DNA of 64,000 nt. Origin: Clostridium felsineum DSM 794. Lineage in GTDB: Bacteria; Bacillota; Clostridia; Clostridiales; Clostridiaceae. Of the stretch, positions 1-8,472 are shown piece after piece. The notes under the pieces were generated by a model. The model was not told the origin of the DNA and did not search any database. It saw only the letters and a list, made by a program, of their open reading frames with translations. The position numbers were made by a program, and so were the translations under genes. The first letter of the stretch is position 1, and every line of letters starts with the position of its first letter. The stretch lies in NCBI RefSeq assembly GCF_002006355.2, contig NZ_CP096980.1:620001-684000 (forward strand), in the 5' to 3' direction.

Positions 1-650
1 GTTTTTCTACATTCATAATAGAGATTGCAGATGCAGTTGTATCAGCAGTACTAAATAATGTACTTTATGTTGGTGGTGGAGATTCTGCTATAATTATGTT
101 AGGAATAATAACAAAAGTATATATGTTCCTATTTATAACTGTAATAGGAATAAGCTCGGGTATGCAGCCTATAGTAGGGTATAACTTTGGAGCAGAAAAT
201 TATAATAAGGTTAAAGATATTTTAAAGTTTTCTTTAAAAACAGTTATTATTGTTTCCGCAGTGGTATGGATAGGCTTTATAATAGGGGCAGAACCTATAA
301 TTGGGTTTTTTCTTAAAGATGCTAATCTTGTAAGTAAAACCGTACCAGCATTTAGAATAGTCATATCCATGGTTCCTCTTTTAGGAATATATTATGTAGC
401 AATATATTATTATCAAGCAATAGGTGAGGCTAGAATAAGTTTTGTACTATCTATATATAGAGAACTTTTAATGTTCATTCCCATTTCGGTGATACTATTT
501 AAAGTGATAGGACTAAATGGTGTGTTTATAGCATATCCAATTACAGATATAATTGTTATTTTAACATCAATATATTTCATAAGACGAGCTTTCAAAGAGA
601 AGTTTCAAGAAGAAGAGAAGGTTTCAAAGCAAGTTGGAGTTAGAGTTTAA
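1..650 (+). CDS. MATE family efflux transporter, C-terminal part (5' end outside window)
   Basis: The frame is open from base 3 to the TAA at 648-650, so the start lies upstream of the window. The visible 215 or so residues are mostly hydrophobic, with about six membrane segments. The motif QPIVGYNFGA, followed by a helix beginning Y-N-K-V, is typical of the second half of MATE Na+/H+-coupled multidrug antiporters. The protein ends in a charged cytoplasmic tail. MATE proteins are about 450 residues, so roughly the C-terminal half is present. The substrate cannot be told from sequence. A strong hairpin follows the stop. Confidence 0.85.
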   Translation, partial: FSTFIIEIADAVVSAVLNNVLYVGGGDSAIIMLGIITKVYMFLFITVIGISSGMQPIVGYNFGAENYNKVKDILKFSLKTVIIVSAVVWIGFIIGAEPIIGFFLKDANLVSKTVPAFRIVISMVPLLGIYYVAIYYYQAIGEARISFVLSIYRELLMFIPISVILFKVIGLNGVFIAYPITDIIVILTSIYFIRRAFKEKFQEEEKVSKQVGVRV

Positions 651-664
651 AATTAAAATATCTT

Positions 665-712
665 ATAAAAAAATGATAGGACTACTAAAAGTAGCCTATC
701 ATTTTTTTATAA
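665..712. terminator. Bidirectional intrinsic terminator
   Basis: An inverted repeat (ATGATAGG ... CCTATCAT plus an inner CTAC/GTAG stem) is flanked by A runs on the left and T runs on the right. It can terminate both the MATE gene on plus and the repeat protein on minus. Confidence 0.8.
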
Positions 713-714
713 AG

Positions 715-1608
715 TTAAAAGATATGTTTTTTATTCGTAATTTTTGGTGATTTAAATATGTCAGGTACATTGAATGAAATAGGATTGTTATCAATTGAAA
801 TAACAGGTATAGTAGGCTTTATAGATGGAGTTGGTGTAAACGGAATATCTGGTATATCAATTGGTATAACTGGAATAGTAGGAGTAACAGGAATAGGTTG
901 AATAACTATAGGAGAACCAGTAGTATTCCAAGGGAAAACTATAGGAGAACCAGTAGTATTCCAAGGGAAAACTATAGGAGAACCAGTAGTATTCCAAGGG
1001 AAATTAATAGGGGATCCAGTAGTGTTCCAAGGAAAATTAATAGGGGATCCAGTAGTATTCCAAGGGAAATTAATAGGGGATCCAGTAGTGTTCCAAGGAA
1101 AATTAATAGGGGATCCAGTAGTATTCCAAGGGAAATTAATAGGGGATCCAGTAGTGTTCCAAGGGAAAACTATAGGAGAACCAGTAGTATTCCAAGGGAA
1201 AACTATAGGGGAACCAGTGGTGTTCCAAGGAAAATTAATAGGAGAACCAGTAGTATTCCAAGGGAAAACTATAGGGGAACCAGTGGTATTCCAAGGGAAA
1301 TTAATAGGGGATCCAGTAGTGTTCCTAGGGAAAACTATAGGACAGCCAGTAGTGTTTTGAGGGAAGTTTCCGCGACTAACATTACTGTTGTTGGAAGGAA
1401 TATTGGTATTTGTTGTAACATTTATAGAGGAACCTGTAGTATTTTTTGAAATACTTATAGCGGAACCAGTAGTGCTTGTACACATAATAGAATTAGAAGA
1501 TAATTGCTCAAGAGGACAAGCATATGCAGTAAATAACACTGGTGAACTTGCTGCAATCAATGAAGAAGCAATCAATGAAATAGAAAATTTTCTTAAAAAA
1601 TGTTTCAT
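715..1608 (-). CDS. Secreted tandem-repeat protein with NTTGSPI(N/V)FPW repeats
   Basis: A 297-residue protein of unknown function. Residues 1-30 are a Sec-type signal peptide with a basic start, a hydrophobic core and a likely cut after TAYA. After a linker with degenerate STTGS/NTTGS units come about 14 consecutive 11-residue units of NTTGSPINFPW or NTTGSPIVFPW. The tail is rich in Pro, Ile and Thr (repeated PVIPID-like segments). There is no LPXTG anchor, SLH or ChW domain, so the protein is either free or held by an unrecognised means. The start is firm: AGGAGG lies 9 nt before the ATG. The Asn/Thr/Gly/Pro composition with one Trp per unit suggests an extended fibrous or beta-solenoid-like surface polypeptide, which is inference. 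Confidence 0.8.
   Translation of the reverse strand: MKHFLRKFSISLIASSLIAASSPVLFTAYACPLEQLSSNSIMCTSTTGSAISISKNTTGSSINVTTNTNIPSNNSNVSRGNFPQNTTGCPIVFPRNTTGSPINFPWNTTGSPIVFPWNTTGSPINFPWNTTGSPIVFPWNTTGSPIVFPWNTTGSPINFPWNTTGSPINFPWNTTGSPINFPWNTTGSPINFPWNTTGSPINFPWNTTGSPIVFPWNTTGSPIVFPWNTTGSPIVIQPIPVTPTIPVIPIDIPDIPFTPTPSIKPTIPVISIDNNPISFNVPDIFKSPKITNKKHIF
898..1360. repeat. 33-bp minisatellite, about 14 tandem units
   Basis: A 33-bp unit, exactly 11 codons, is repeated head to tail with no spacer. Two main variants alternate irregularly, encoding PIN or PIV. Neighbouring units are nearly identical, as expected from slippage or unequal exchange. It lies inside the secreted repeat protein gene. Confidence 0.95.
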
Positions 1609-1704
1609 AGGTAAAAACCTCCTAAAATATTTTAATTACAATGCAATTATATCATATTGTAGTATATTAGGCATAAAAATACAAAAGATAATTTATTAGT
1701 AAAA

Positions 1705-1733
1705 TTGATTATATTCAAACAATTGTTTATAAT
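1705..1733 (+). promoter_or_regulatory. Sigma-A promoter of the O-antigen-ligase-like gene
   Basis: TTGATT (1705-1710), a 17-bp spacer, then TATAAT (1728-1733), about 37 bp before the likely TTG start at 1770. Confidence 0.65.
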
Positions 1734-1769
1734 TAAAATAAAAGTAAAAAGTTAATGGAGGTACTAATT

Positions 1770-3221
1770 TTGGGTAGTGGAAAAGTGGTAAATATTGATT
1801 TAGATAGAAAGTTTAGAAGTGATGATAGGTTTATTGTAATAATGATAAGCTTGATTACATTTTTAGTACCACTAATTGTATTTTTAAAAGTTACAAAGTT
1901 ACAAAGTAATTTACTTAAAAACTTAACAGGTCTTCAATATAGTTTTGATTTCTTTTCATATTATAAAATGATTTTATTTATATTGCTTAGTGCCATTCTT
2001 TTAATATATTTTTTATATAGGGTTGTAAGGAAAGATATTTTTCTTACTAAGACAAAATTCTATATTCCAATTATTACATATGGGGCGTTTATAATAATAT
2101 CTACTATTTTTTCACAATATAAAGACATATCTGTGTTTGGATATGTAGAAAGATATGAAGGAATGCTTGTGCTTTTATTTTATTTAATAGATACTTTTAT
2201 TGTAATTAATTCTGTTTCTAGTGAAAAGAGTTTTGAGATTATATTAAAGAGTTTAATGTGTTCTGCATTTATCATAGGTGTTATAGGAATATCACAGATA
2301 GTTGGACATGACTTTTTTCAAAGCTTTTTTGGAAGGCGTATAATTCTACCAGGAGAGTATAAGGCTTATGCAGATGGATTGAGTTTTAGCTTTCCAAAGG
2401 GTACAGTTTATGGAACTTTATATAATCCGGATTATGTAGGAAGCTATATGGGGATGATTGTGGGATTATCATTTATATTATGTTTGTGTATAAAAGATAG
2501 AAAATATAAAGTTATGAGTGCAATTATAGGTATTATAGCGTTTGTAGATATAATAGGGAGTAATTCAAGAGCTGGACTAGTTGGAGCAGTTATAGCACTA
2601 ATTATATCACTTATATTTATAAGAAAAAAAATAAGAAAAAATGTCTTGTTGGGGATTATTCCATTGATAATAGTAGTTGTGATACTTGGCGGGCTGAGTA
2701 TAAAGGGAAGTACCACTATAATAAATAAGTTAAAAACTACTGCTTCTGAATTAGGCAAGATAAGTGGTGGTAGTGATTATGAAAAACAAAGTATAGGATC
2801 TGGAAGAGGTTACATATGGGGACAATCCTTTAAGTTATTAAAAAGTACAATAATTGTAGGACATGGACCTGATAGTTTTGCAGCATTTTTTCCTAAGAAT
2901 GATCCTAATAGAAGGGTATTAAAAACTGTAATTATAGACAAGCCTCATAATATGTATTTTCAGATAGCTATAAATACAGGAGTTATGTCGCTAATAGCAG
3001 TACTTGCACTATTTATAATGTATGTAGTAACAAGCTTTAAACTATATATTAAAGCTGATATTGATAATTTCTACGATATATTTGGATTAGCAGTGTTTAT
3101 AGCATTTTTAAGCTATATAATAACAGCGATTTTTAATGATAGTGTTATATCTGTGGCTCCAGTATTTTGGATACTTTTAGGTATTGGAATCAGTGCAAAT
3201 ATAACTAAAAAAATAAATTGA
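1770..3221 (+). CDS. O-antigen ligase / Wzy-type polysaccharide polymerase family membrane protein
   Basis: About 483 residues with roughly a dozen hydrophobic segments. The C-terminal half carries the WzyC/O-antigen-ligase pattern: SNSRAGLVGA in a helix, then a large exposed loop containing GSGRGYIWG and GHGPDSF, then HNMYFQIAINTG. The family joins or polymerises lipid-linked glycans, or attaches glycans to acceptors, on the outer face of the membrane. Gram-positives lack LPS, so the acceptor here is a cell-wall glycan or a protein. An upstream in-frame ATG (1755) overlaps the ribosome site GGAGG (1757-1761). The TTG at 1770 sits 8 nt after that site and is the better start. It is transcribed alone, and the glycosyltransferase at 8473 is the nearest possible partner. 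Confidence 0.8.
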   Translation: MGSGKVVNIDLDRKFRSDDRFIVIMISLITFLVPLIVFLKVTKLQSNLLKNLTGLQYSFDFFSYYKMILFILLSAILLIYFLYRVVRKDIFLTKTKFYIPIITYGAFIIISTIFSQYKDISVFGYVERYEGMLVLLFYLIDTFIVINSVSSEKSFEIILKSLMCSAFIIGVIGISQIVGHDFFQSFFGRRIILPGEYKAYADGLSFSFPKGTVYGTLYNPDYVGSYMGMIVGLSFILCLCIKDRKYKVMSAIIGIIAFVDIIGSNSRAGLVGAVIALIISLIFIRKKIRKNVLLGIIPLIIVVVILGGLSIKGSTTIINKLKTTASELGKISGGSDYEKQSIGSGRGYIWGQSFKLLKSTIIVGHGPDSFAAFFPKNDPNRRVLKTVIIDKPHNMYFQIAINTGVMSLIAVLALFIMYVVTSFKLYIKADIDNFYDIFGLAVFIAFLSYIITAIFNDSVISVAPVFWILLGIGISANITKKIN

Positions 3222-3250
3222 TGCAGTGTCTGCATCAATTTATTTTTTAT
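3211..3250. terminator. Bidirectional terminator between the ligase-like gene and sufU
   Basis: A near-perfect 15-bp stem (AATAAATTGATGCAG / CTGCATCAATTTATT) with a TGT loop and a T run on both strands. It overlaps the ends of both convergent genes. Confidence 0.85.
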
Positions 3251-3671
3251 TGTTAAGACATTCTTCAAAAGTATGCCATGCAAGTACAGCACATTTTACA
3301 CGAGCAGGCATATTTGAAATGTTTTTGAATGCTAAAGCATCTTCAAGCTGTTCAAGTTCAGCTTCATCTGTTATATCTCTTTTTATCATTCCGATGAAAG
3401 TATCTACTAGTTTTTTAGCTTCTTCTACAGTTTTACCTTTTATAAGGTCTATCATTATAGAGGTAGAAGCTTGAGAAATAGCACATCCAACGCCAACAAA
3501 GGCAGCATCTTCAACAATGTTATTTTCAATTTTAAGTTGAAGCGTTATTTCATCTCCACAGCTTGGATTATGGCCATTTTCAACCACAGTGGCATCTTGA
3601 AGTTCATGTTTATTATGACTTGATGCATTATGTTCAGTAATTATTTCTGTATATAGAGAATTAAGATCCAT
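3240..3671 (-). CDS. sufU: SufU Fe-S assembly / sulfur-transfer protein
   Basis: 143 residues, last gene of the suf operon. The three cysteine regions of the SufU/IscU fold are present: NPSCGD near residue 39, GCAISQAS near 65 and the VKCAVLAW region near 125. In Firmicutes, SufU is a zinc protein that takes persulfide sulfur from SufS, rather than a classic scaffold. Its start overlaps the end of sufS by 11 nt, consistent with translational coupling. No sufA/iscA or sufE is present in this operon, as is usual for Firmicute suf clusters. Confidence 0.93.
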   Translation of the reverse strand: MDLNSLYTEIITEHNASSHNKHELQDATVVENGHNPSCGDEITLQLKIENNIVEDAAFVGVGCAISQASTSIMIDLIKGKTVEEAKKLVDTFIGMIKRDITDEAELEQLEDALAFKNISNMPARVKCAVLAWHTFEECLNNKK

Positions 3672-4887
3672 AACCTAACCACTTCCTTGTATTTTTTAAT
3701 CCATGTATTAAGGCATCCACATCTTCTCTTGTGTTATAGAAATAAAAGCTAGCTCGGCAGGTTGCATTTACTTCCATATATCTCATAAGAGGATTTGCAC
3801 AGTGATGGCCAGTTCTTATTGCTACTCCATAAGAATCTAATATTGTAGCTACATCATGAGGATGAACGTCTGCTACATTAAAAGATATAACACCAGCCTT
3901 TTTAGAAGCATCTTTTGTACCATAAACTGTTACGTATGGAATCTCAGAAAGACGTTCAAGTGCATATGAAGTAAGGTCTTTTTCAGCAGCATATATATTG
4001 TCTAAACCTACTTTGTTTATATATTCTATAGCAGCAGTTAAACCTACAGCGCCACCTACATTTTGTGTACCACCTTCAAATTTATGGGGAACTTCTGCAA
4101 AGGTTGTTTTTTGTTCCCAAACGTATTCTATCATATCTCCACCAAACATGAAAGGAGGCATTTTTTCCAAAAGTTCTTCTTTTCCGTATAAAACACCTAT
4201 ACCCATTGGAGCAAGCATTTTATGTCCTGAAAATACTATAAAATCAGCATCTAAGTCTTTAACGTCTACCTTCATGTGAGGTACACTTTGGGCAGCATCA
4301 AGAATTGCAACAGCACCTACGCTGTGGGCTTTTTTTATAATATCGTGAACTGGATTTATGGTTCCAAGAACATTTGAAACTTGTGTTACTGAAACTATCT
4401 TAGTTTTTGATGTTATCTTATTTTCGTATTCTTCTTCTGGAATTACACCATCTTCATTAAGATATAGGTATTTAAGAACAGCACCCTTTGCTTTTGCAAC
4501 TTGCTGCCAAGGAACAAGATTAGAGTGATGCTCAGCAATAGAAATTACAATTTCATCTCCAGCATTTATAAAATTGAGTCCATAGGAATAAGCTATTAAA
4601 TTTAAAGCTTCTGTGGCATTTCTTACGAATACAATTTCTTTGCTTTTATTTGCATTAATAAAGTCTTTTACAACATCTCTAGCACCTTCATATAAATCTG
4701 TAGCCTTAACACTTAGAGAGTAAGAACCCCTATGAGGATTTGCGTTTGATTTTCTGTAGTAATCATCTACTGCGTTTATTACAGAAAGAGGTTTTTGTGT
4801 GGTAGCAGCATTATCAAGATATACAAATTTATGTCCATTGAATTCTTGGTCTAAAGTAGGAAAATCTTTAATATATTCATTATTCAT
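3661..4887 (-). CDS. sufS: SufS group II cysteine desulfurase
   Basis: 408 residues, a PLP-dependent class V aminotransferase-fold enzyme that removes sulfur from cysteine as an enzyme-bound persulfide. The PLP-binding lysine is in SGHKMLAP. The persulfide cysteine lies in RTGHHCANP near the C-terminus. The motif NATEALN, the segment AEHHSNLVPWQ and the aspartate in ILDAAQSVPH are also conserved. The ATG at 4887 has AGGAGG 7 nt upstream (plus-strand 4895-4900). An in-frame TTG at 4893 lies too close to that site. It overlaps the end of sufD by 8 nt and sufU by 11 nt. Confidence 0.95.
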   Translation of the reverse strand: MNNEYIKDFPTLDQEFNGHKFVYLDNAATTQKPLSVINAVDDYYRKSNANPHRGSYSLSVKATDLYEGARDVVKDFINANKSKEIVFVRNATEALNLIAYSYGLNFINAGDEIVISIAEHHSNLVPWQQVAKAKGAVLKYLYLNEDGVIPEEEYENKITSKTKIVSVTQVSNVLGTINPVHDIIKKAHSVGAVAILDAAQSVPHMKVDVKDLDADFIVFSGHKMLAPMGIGVLYGKEELLEKMPPFMFGGDMIEYVWEQKTTFAEVPHKFEGGTQNVGGAVGLTAAIEYINKVGLDNIYAAEKDLTSYALERLSEIPYVTVYGTKDASKKAGVISFNVADVHPHDVATILDSYGVAIRTGHHCANPLMRYMEVNATCRASFYFYNTREDVDALIHGLKNTRKWLGYGS

Positions 4888-5980
4888 TTTCAAGCCTCCT
4901 TGTGATACTAGTAGATATTTTGTTTCTTATTTCCTCTGAAGGAATTTGATTTATAATAGGATTAAAAGCAGCTTCAATTACAAGTTTTTTTGCTTCAGTC
5001 TCGCTAAAACCTCTGCTCATTATATAAAATAATTTATTTTCATCTATTCTTCCAGCACTTGCAGCATGTTGACCGTCTACATCTTCTTCTGTACATAAAA
5101 GTATTGGTACAGATTTATTTTTAACCTTTGGACTTAAAAGAACAGTATATTCTTCTTCCTGACCTCTTGATTTTTTACATCCCTTTTTGAAATCAAGAGT
5201 TCCTCTGAAGGTCTTTTTACTATTGTCCATTAGAGCGCCCCTTGTTTCTATGTTACTGTTTGAAGATTTACCATGGTGGTTTATAAGATAATTTATGTCT
5301 ATAACTCTATCTTTATCTCCAAGGTAAATAGAATGAATATTTGAAGAACTTCTAAACCCTAATAGATCATCGGTATAATTTGTTACAGCATACTTTGCGC
5401 CTAAATCAACAGCTGTATAATTTACTACAGCATTTTCTTCAGTTTTAACAGCGTGGGCATCCAAATGCAGGCTATCTTTCGAAAGTGTTTGGATTTTTAT
5501 CAAATTTACTACAGAATTAGCTTTTGCATAAATTTGAGTTAAGCCATTATGAAAAGAAGTAGTATTTTCTGATGAATCGTAATTTATAACAACTGTTATT
5601 TCACTGCCTTCTTCTGCAATTATTAAGTTGTTGTCAACTACAGTGGTATTATTAGCATCCATTTTATAGTTTATTACAACAGGTTCTTCGTGTTTTTTAT
5701 ACTGATCTACATGAACAAATACTCCAGTATTGTAGCTGTTTTTAGCTTGATTAAGAGAAAGTTCATCTAAGCCAGTATAAGTACAGGTATTATTAAAATC
5801 AGAAGAAATATTTTGTGACATTTTATTTATTTTAATTCCGTTATCTTCAAATGAAGTTACATATTCGTTATTGTAAGGGACTACGTCAGGTAAGGCTTCA
5901 TTTATATTTACATTATTTACACCAAGCCATCTCCATGTTCTTACAGGAATATTATTTATTTTTTTAAGTGTGTTTTCCAT
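4880..5980 (-). CDS. sufD: SufD, Fe-S scaffold subunit
   Basis: 366 residues. The C-terminal region matches the SufB/SufD beta-helix family: DGQHAASAGRIDENKLFYIM followed by RGFSETEAKKLVIEAAF. The N-terminal 100 residues are divergent, as is usual for SufD. SufD pairs with SufB in the SufBC2D scaffold on which clusters are built. The ribosome site is GGTGAT upstream of the ATG at 5980. It lies between sufB and sufS in a tight operon. Confidence 0.9.
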   Translation of the reverse strand: MENTLKKINNIPVRTWRWLGVNNVNINEALPDVVPYNNEYVTSFEDNGIKINKMSQNISSDFNNTCTYTGLDELSLNQAKNSYNTGVFVHVDQYKKHEEPVVINYKMDANNTTVVDNNLIIAEEGSEITVVINYDSSENTTSFHNGLTQIYAKANSVVNLIKIQTLSKDSLHLDAHAVKTEENAVVNYTAVDLGAKYAVTNYTDDLLGFRSSSNIHSIYLGDKDRVIDINYLINHHGKSSNSNIETRGALMDNSKKTFRGTLDFKKGCKKSRGQEEEYTVLLSPKVKNKSVPILLCTEEDVDGQHAASAGRIDENKLFYIMSRGFSETEAKKLVIEAAFNPIINQIPSEEIRNKISTSITRRLENE

Positions 5981-5998
5981 AGTCTAAAATCACCTACC

Positions 5999-7399
5999 CT
6001 AATTTCCTTTTAATTCTAACTTGATTAAGTTATTCATTTCAACAGCATATTCAAGAGGAAGTTCTTTTGATATAGGATTTACGAAACCTCTAACAATCAT
6101 TGCACGCGCCTCTTCTTCACTTACACCCCTTGACATAAGATAGAATATAGCATCATCACTTATTCTTCCTATTTTCGCTTCATGACCAATGTCTATTTGG
6201 TCATTATTCAAATCCAATGCAGGAATTGTGTCGGAACGAGAATAGTCATCAAGCATCAAAGAATCACAGGAAACTGAAGATTTACAGTGATGAGCGTTTT
6301 CAGCAACTTTAACTGAACCTCTGTATATACAAGTTCCACCTTTATTTGAAAGTGATTTTGCACTTATAGTAGAAGATGTATAAGGTGCTGCGTGAACAAC
6401 TTTAGCGCCAGTATCAAGGTGCTGACCTTCTCCAGCAAAGGTTACTCCAGTGTATTCTGACTTTGCACCTTCACCCTTTAGAATACTCATAGGGTAAAGC
6501 ATTGATTTCTTTGAACCAAAGGAACCGGATACCCATTCAATAGTTCCATTTTTCTCAACCACAGCACGTTTTGTATTTAAGTTAAGCATGTTCTTAGACC
6601 AGTTCTCTATAGTTGAATATCTTAAAGTTGCATCCTCTTTTACATAAAGTTCAACACATCCAGCATGAAGGTTTGTAACATTGTACTTTGGAGCAGAACA
6701 GCCTTCTATAAAATGGAGTGATGCACCTTTCTCTACAATAATAAGAGTATGTTCAAATTGTCCTGCACCTGGAGAGTTTAATCTAAAATAAGATTGAAGC
6801 GGTATATCAACATTTACACCCTCAGGAACGTAAACAAAGGAACCACCAGACCAAACTGCTCCGTGAAGAGCAACAAATTTATGATCACTTGGAGGAACTA
6901 ACTTCATGAAATATTCTTTAACTATATCTTCATATTCATTGATAGCTGTTTCCATATCTGTATATATAACACCTTGTTTAACGAGATCTTCTCTAATACT
7001 GTGGTAAACAACTTCTGAATCATATTGAGCACCAACACCAGCTAGGGATTCTCTTTCAGCCTTTGGTATTCCTAGTTTCTCAAAAGTATCTTTTATATCT
7101 TCAGGAACTTCATTCCAGTTTCCTTTCATTTCTGTATCAGGTCTTACGTAAGTAACAATATTATCCATATCAAGTTCGTCTAAAGATGGACCCCAAGTAG
7201 GAAGTTTAGTCTTGTTATATACGTCAAGGCATTTAAGTCTAAAATCTAGCATCCATTTTGGATCATGCTTTTCCTTTGAAATTTTTTCTATAATTTCAGG
7301 GGTTAAGCCTTTATTAACCTTGTAACTGTATTTGTCTTCATTTTTTATATCATAAACGCCGCGTTCTAGGTTTTTAAACAAATCTTTGTTAGCTTCCAT
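5999..7399 (-). CDS. sufB: SufB, Fe-S scaffold subunit
   Basis: 466 residues, the usual SufB length. Conserved stretches include HGAVWSGGSFVYVPEGV, the cysteine-bearing EGCSAPKYN and HAGCVELYV segments, CKSSVSCDSLM, and the C-terminal IGHEAKIGRISDDAIFYLMS. SufB is the primary scaffold and, with SufC and SufD, assembles [4Fe-4S] clusters. A GGAGG site precedes the ATG. The gap to sufC is 12 nt. Confidence 0.95.
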   Translation of the reverse strand: MEANKDLFKNLERGVYDIKNEDKYSYKVNKGLTPEIIEKISKEKHDPKWMLDFRLKCLDVYNKTKLPTWGPSLDELDMDNIVTYVRPDTEMKGNWNEVPEDIKDTFEKLGIPKAERESLAGVGAQYDSEVVYHSIREDLVKQGVIYTDMETAINEYEDIVKEYFMKLVPPSDHKFVALHGAVWSGGSFVYVPEGVNVDIPLQSYFRLNSPGAGQFEHTLIIVEKGASLHFIEGCSAPKYNVTNLHAGCVELYVKEDATLRYSTIENWSKNMLNLNTKRAVVEKNGTIEWVSGSFGSKKSMLYPMSILKGEGAKSEYTGVTFAGEGQHLDTGAKVVHAAPYTSSTISAKSLSNKGGTCIYRGSVKVAENAHHCKSSVSCDSLMLDDYSRSDTIPALDLNNDQIDIGHEAKIGRISDDAIFYLMSRGVSEEEARAMIVRGFVNPISKELPLEYAVEMNNLIKLELKGN

Positions 7400-7411
7400 G
7401 AGATTGCCTCC

Positions 7412-8158
7412 TTAAACCATTTTCTTGAAATCAACAAAACCTTTAGTATTTATTTCATTCATTAGAGAAATGTCACCATCTTTAACTATTTTTCCATCTA
7501 ATAGAACATGAACAAAATCTGGTTTTAAATATTCAAGTATTTTGCTGTTGTGAGTTATTATAAGTAGAGAATTATTTTCATCTTTGAATTTACTTATTCC
7601 TTTTGAAACAATTTTTACTGCATCGACATCTAGTCCGGAATCAGTTTCATCTAGTATTGCGAGCTTAGGGTTTAACATTAACATTTGTAATATTTCATTT
7701 TTCTTTTTTTCTCCACCTGAAAAGCCTACATTTAAATCTCTTTCAGCGTAGCTTTCATTCATTTCAAGTAAAGACATTTTTTCTTTTAATTCTTTTCTAA
7801 ATGCCATAAGTCTTATTGGTTTTCCTTCTGCTTGAGTTCTAGCACTTCTTATAAGGTCGCTGGCAGTTATTCCTGCAACTTCCTCAGGGTTTTGAAAGGA
7901 TAAGAAAATACCTTTCCTTGCTCTTACGTCTGTTGTAGCATTAGTTATATCTTCACCTTCAAAATCTATATTTCCGTCCGTAATTTTGTATTTAGGGTGA
8001 CCCATTATAACGTTCATAAGGGTTGACTTTCCAGCTCCATTAGGACCCATTACAATGTGTATTTCACCTTTTCCTACTGTTAAATTTAAGCCTTTTAATA
8101 TTTCTTTGCCGTCAGCTTCAGCATGTATATTATTAATTTGTAAAAGTTTTTCTCCCAT
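7412..8158 (-). CDS. sufC: SufC, ABC-type ATPase of the SufBCD complex
   Basis: 248 residues and first gene of the operon. Walker A is GPNGAGKST, the Q loop LSFQNPEEVAG, the signature FSGGEKKKNEI and Walker B LAILDETDSGLD. A switch histidine lies in LLIITHNS. It is a soluble cytosolic ATPase that drives SufB-SufD rearrangement, not a transporter. AGGAG (plus-strand 8169-8173) lies 10 nt upstream of the ATG. Confidence 0.95.
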   Translation of the reverse strand: MGEKLLQINNIHAEADGKEILKGLNLTVGKGEIHIVMGPNGAGKSTLMNVIMGHPKYKITDGNIDFEGEDITNATTDVRARKGIFLSFQNPEEVAGITASDLIRSARTQAEGKPIRLMAFRKELKEKMSLLEMNESYAERDLNVGFSGGEKKKNEILQMLMLNPKLAILDETDSGLDVDAVKIVSKGISKFKDENNSLLIITHNSKILEYLKPDFVHVLLDGKIVKDGDISLMNEINTKGFVDFKKMV

Positions 8159-8192
8159 TGAAAATTCACTCCTGAACTATATTAAATTTAAT

Positions 8193-8215
8193 CTTGACCA
8201 TTTAAGTCGGAATTC
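8193..8215 (-). promoter_or_regulatory. Candidate Rrf2/IscR-type operator in the suf leader
   Basis: On the minus strand an imperfect palindrome reads CCGAC-TTAAATG-GTCAAG (GAC-N7-GTC core). It lies just downstream of the suf -10 box, where a repressor would block transcription. The core resembles type-1 IscR sites. No Rrf2 gene is in the window, so the regulator is inferred. Confidence 0.4.
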
Positions 8216-8223
8216 ATATTTAT

Positions 8224-8252
8224 ATTCTATAACGAAGGTATACTATTGTCAA
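8224..8252 (-). promoter_or_regulatory. suf operon promoter
   Basis: Minus strand: TTGACA (plus 8247-8252), a 17-bp spacer, TAGAAT (plus 8224-8229). It is about 65 bp from the sufC start. Confidence 0.75.
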
Positions 8253-8472
8253 TGTTTTTACCAAAACTGTAGACTATAAGAGTTTTAGTAAACGTATAAC
8301 TTAATATGAAAGCAATAATGTATGGGTATTTTTGTATTCCATTTGCATAGAAAAAATATATAAAAGCACATTATATTATGATATAATTTGTCATGGAATA
8401 TTAATAGTAATTCCACAGATTTTTGTTAATATATATCAGTGTATATAAAACTTAATTATAGGAGGGAACATT

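Noticed and set aside
898..1360. Possible CRISPR array
   Set aside because: The 33-bp units are contiguous without unique spacers and encode an in-frame protein repeat.
898..1449. Long open frames on plus opposite the 33-bp repeat gene
   Set aside because: The repeat period is a multiple of three, so a stop-free unit keeps other frames open too. These frames lack ribosome sites and a signal peptide, while the minus-strand frame has both.
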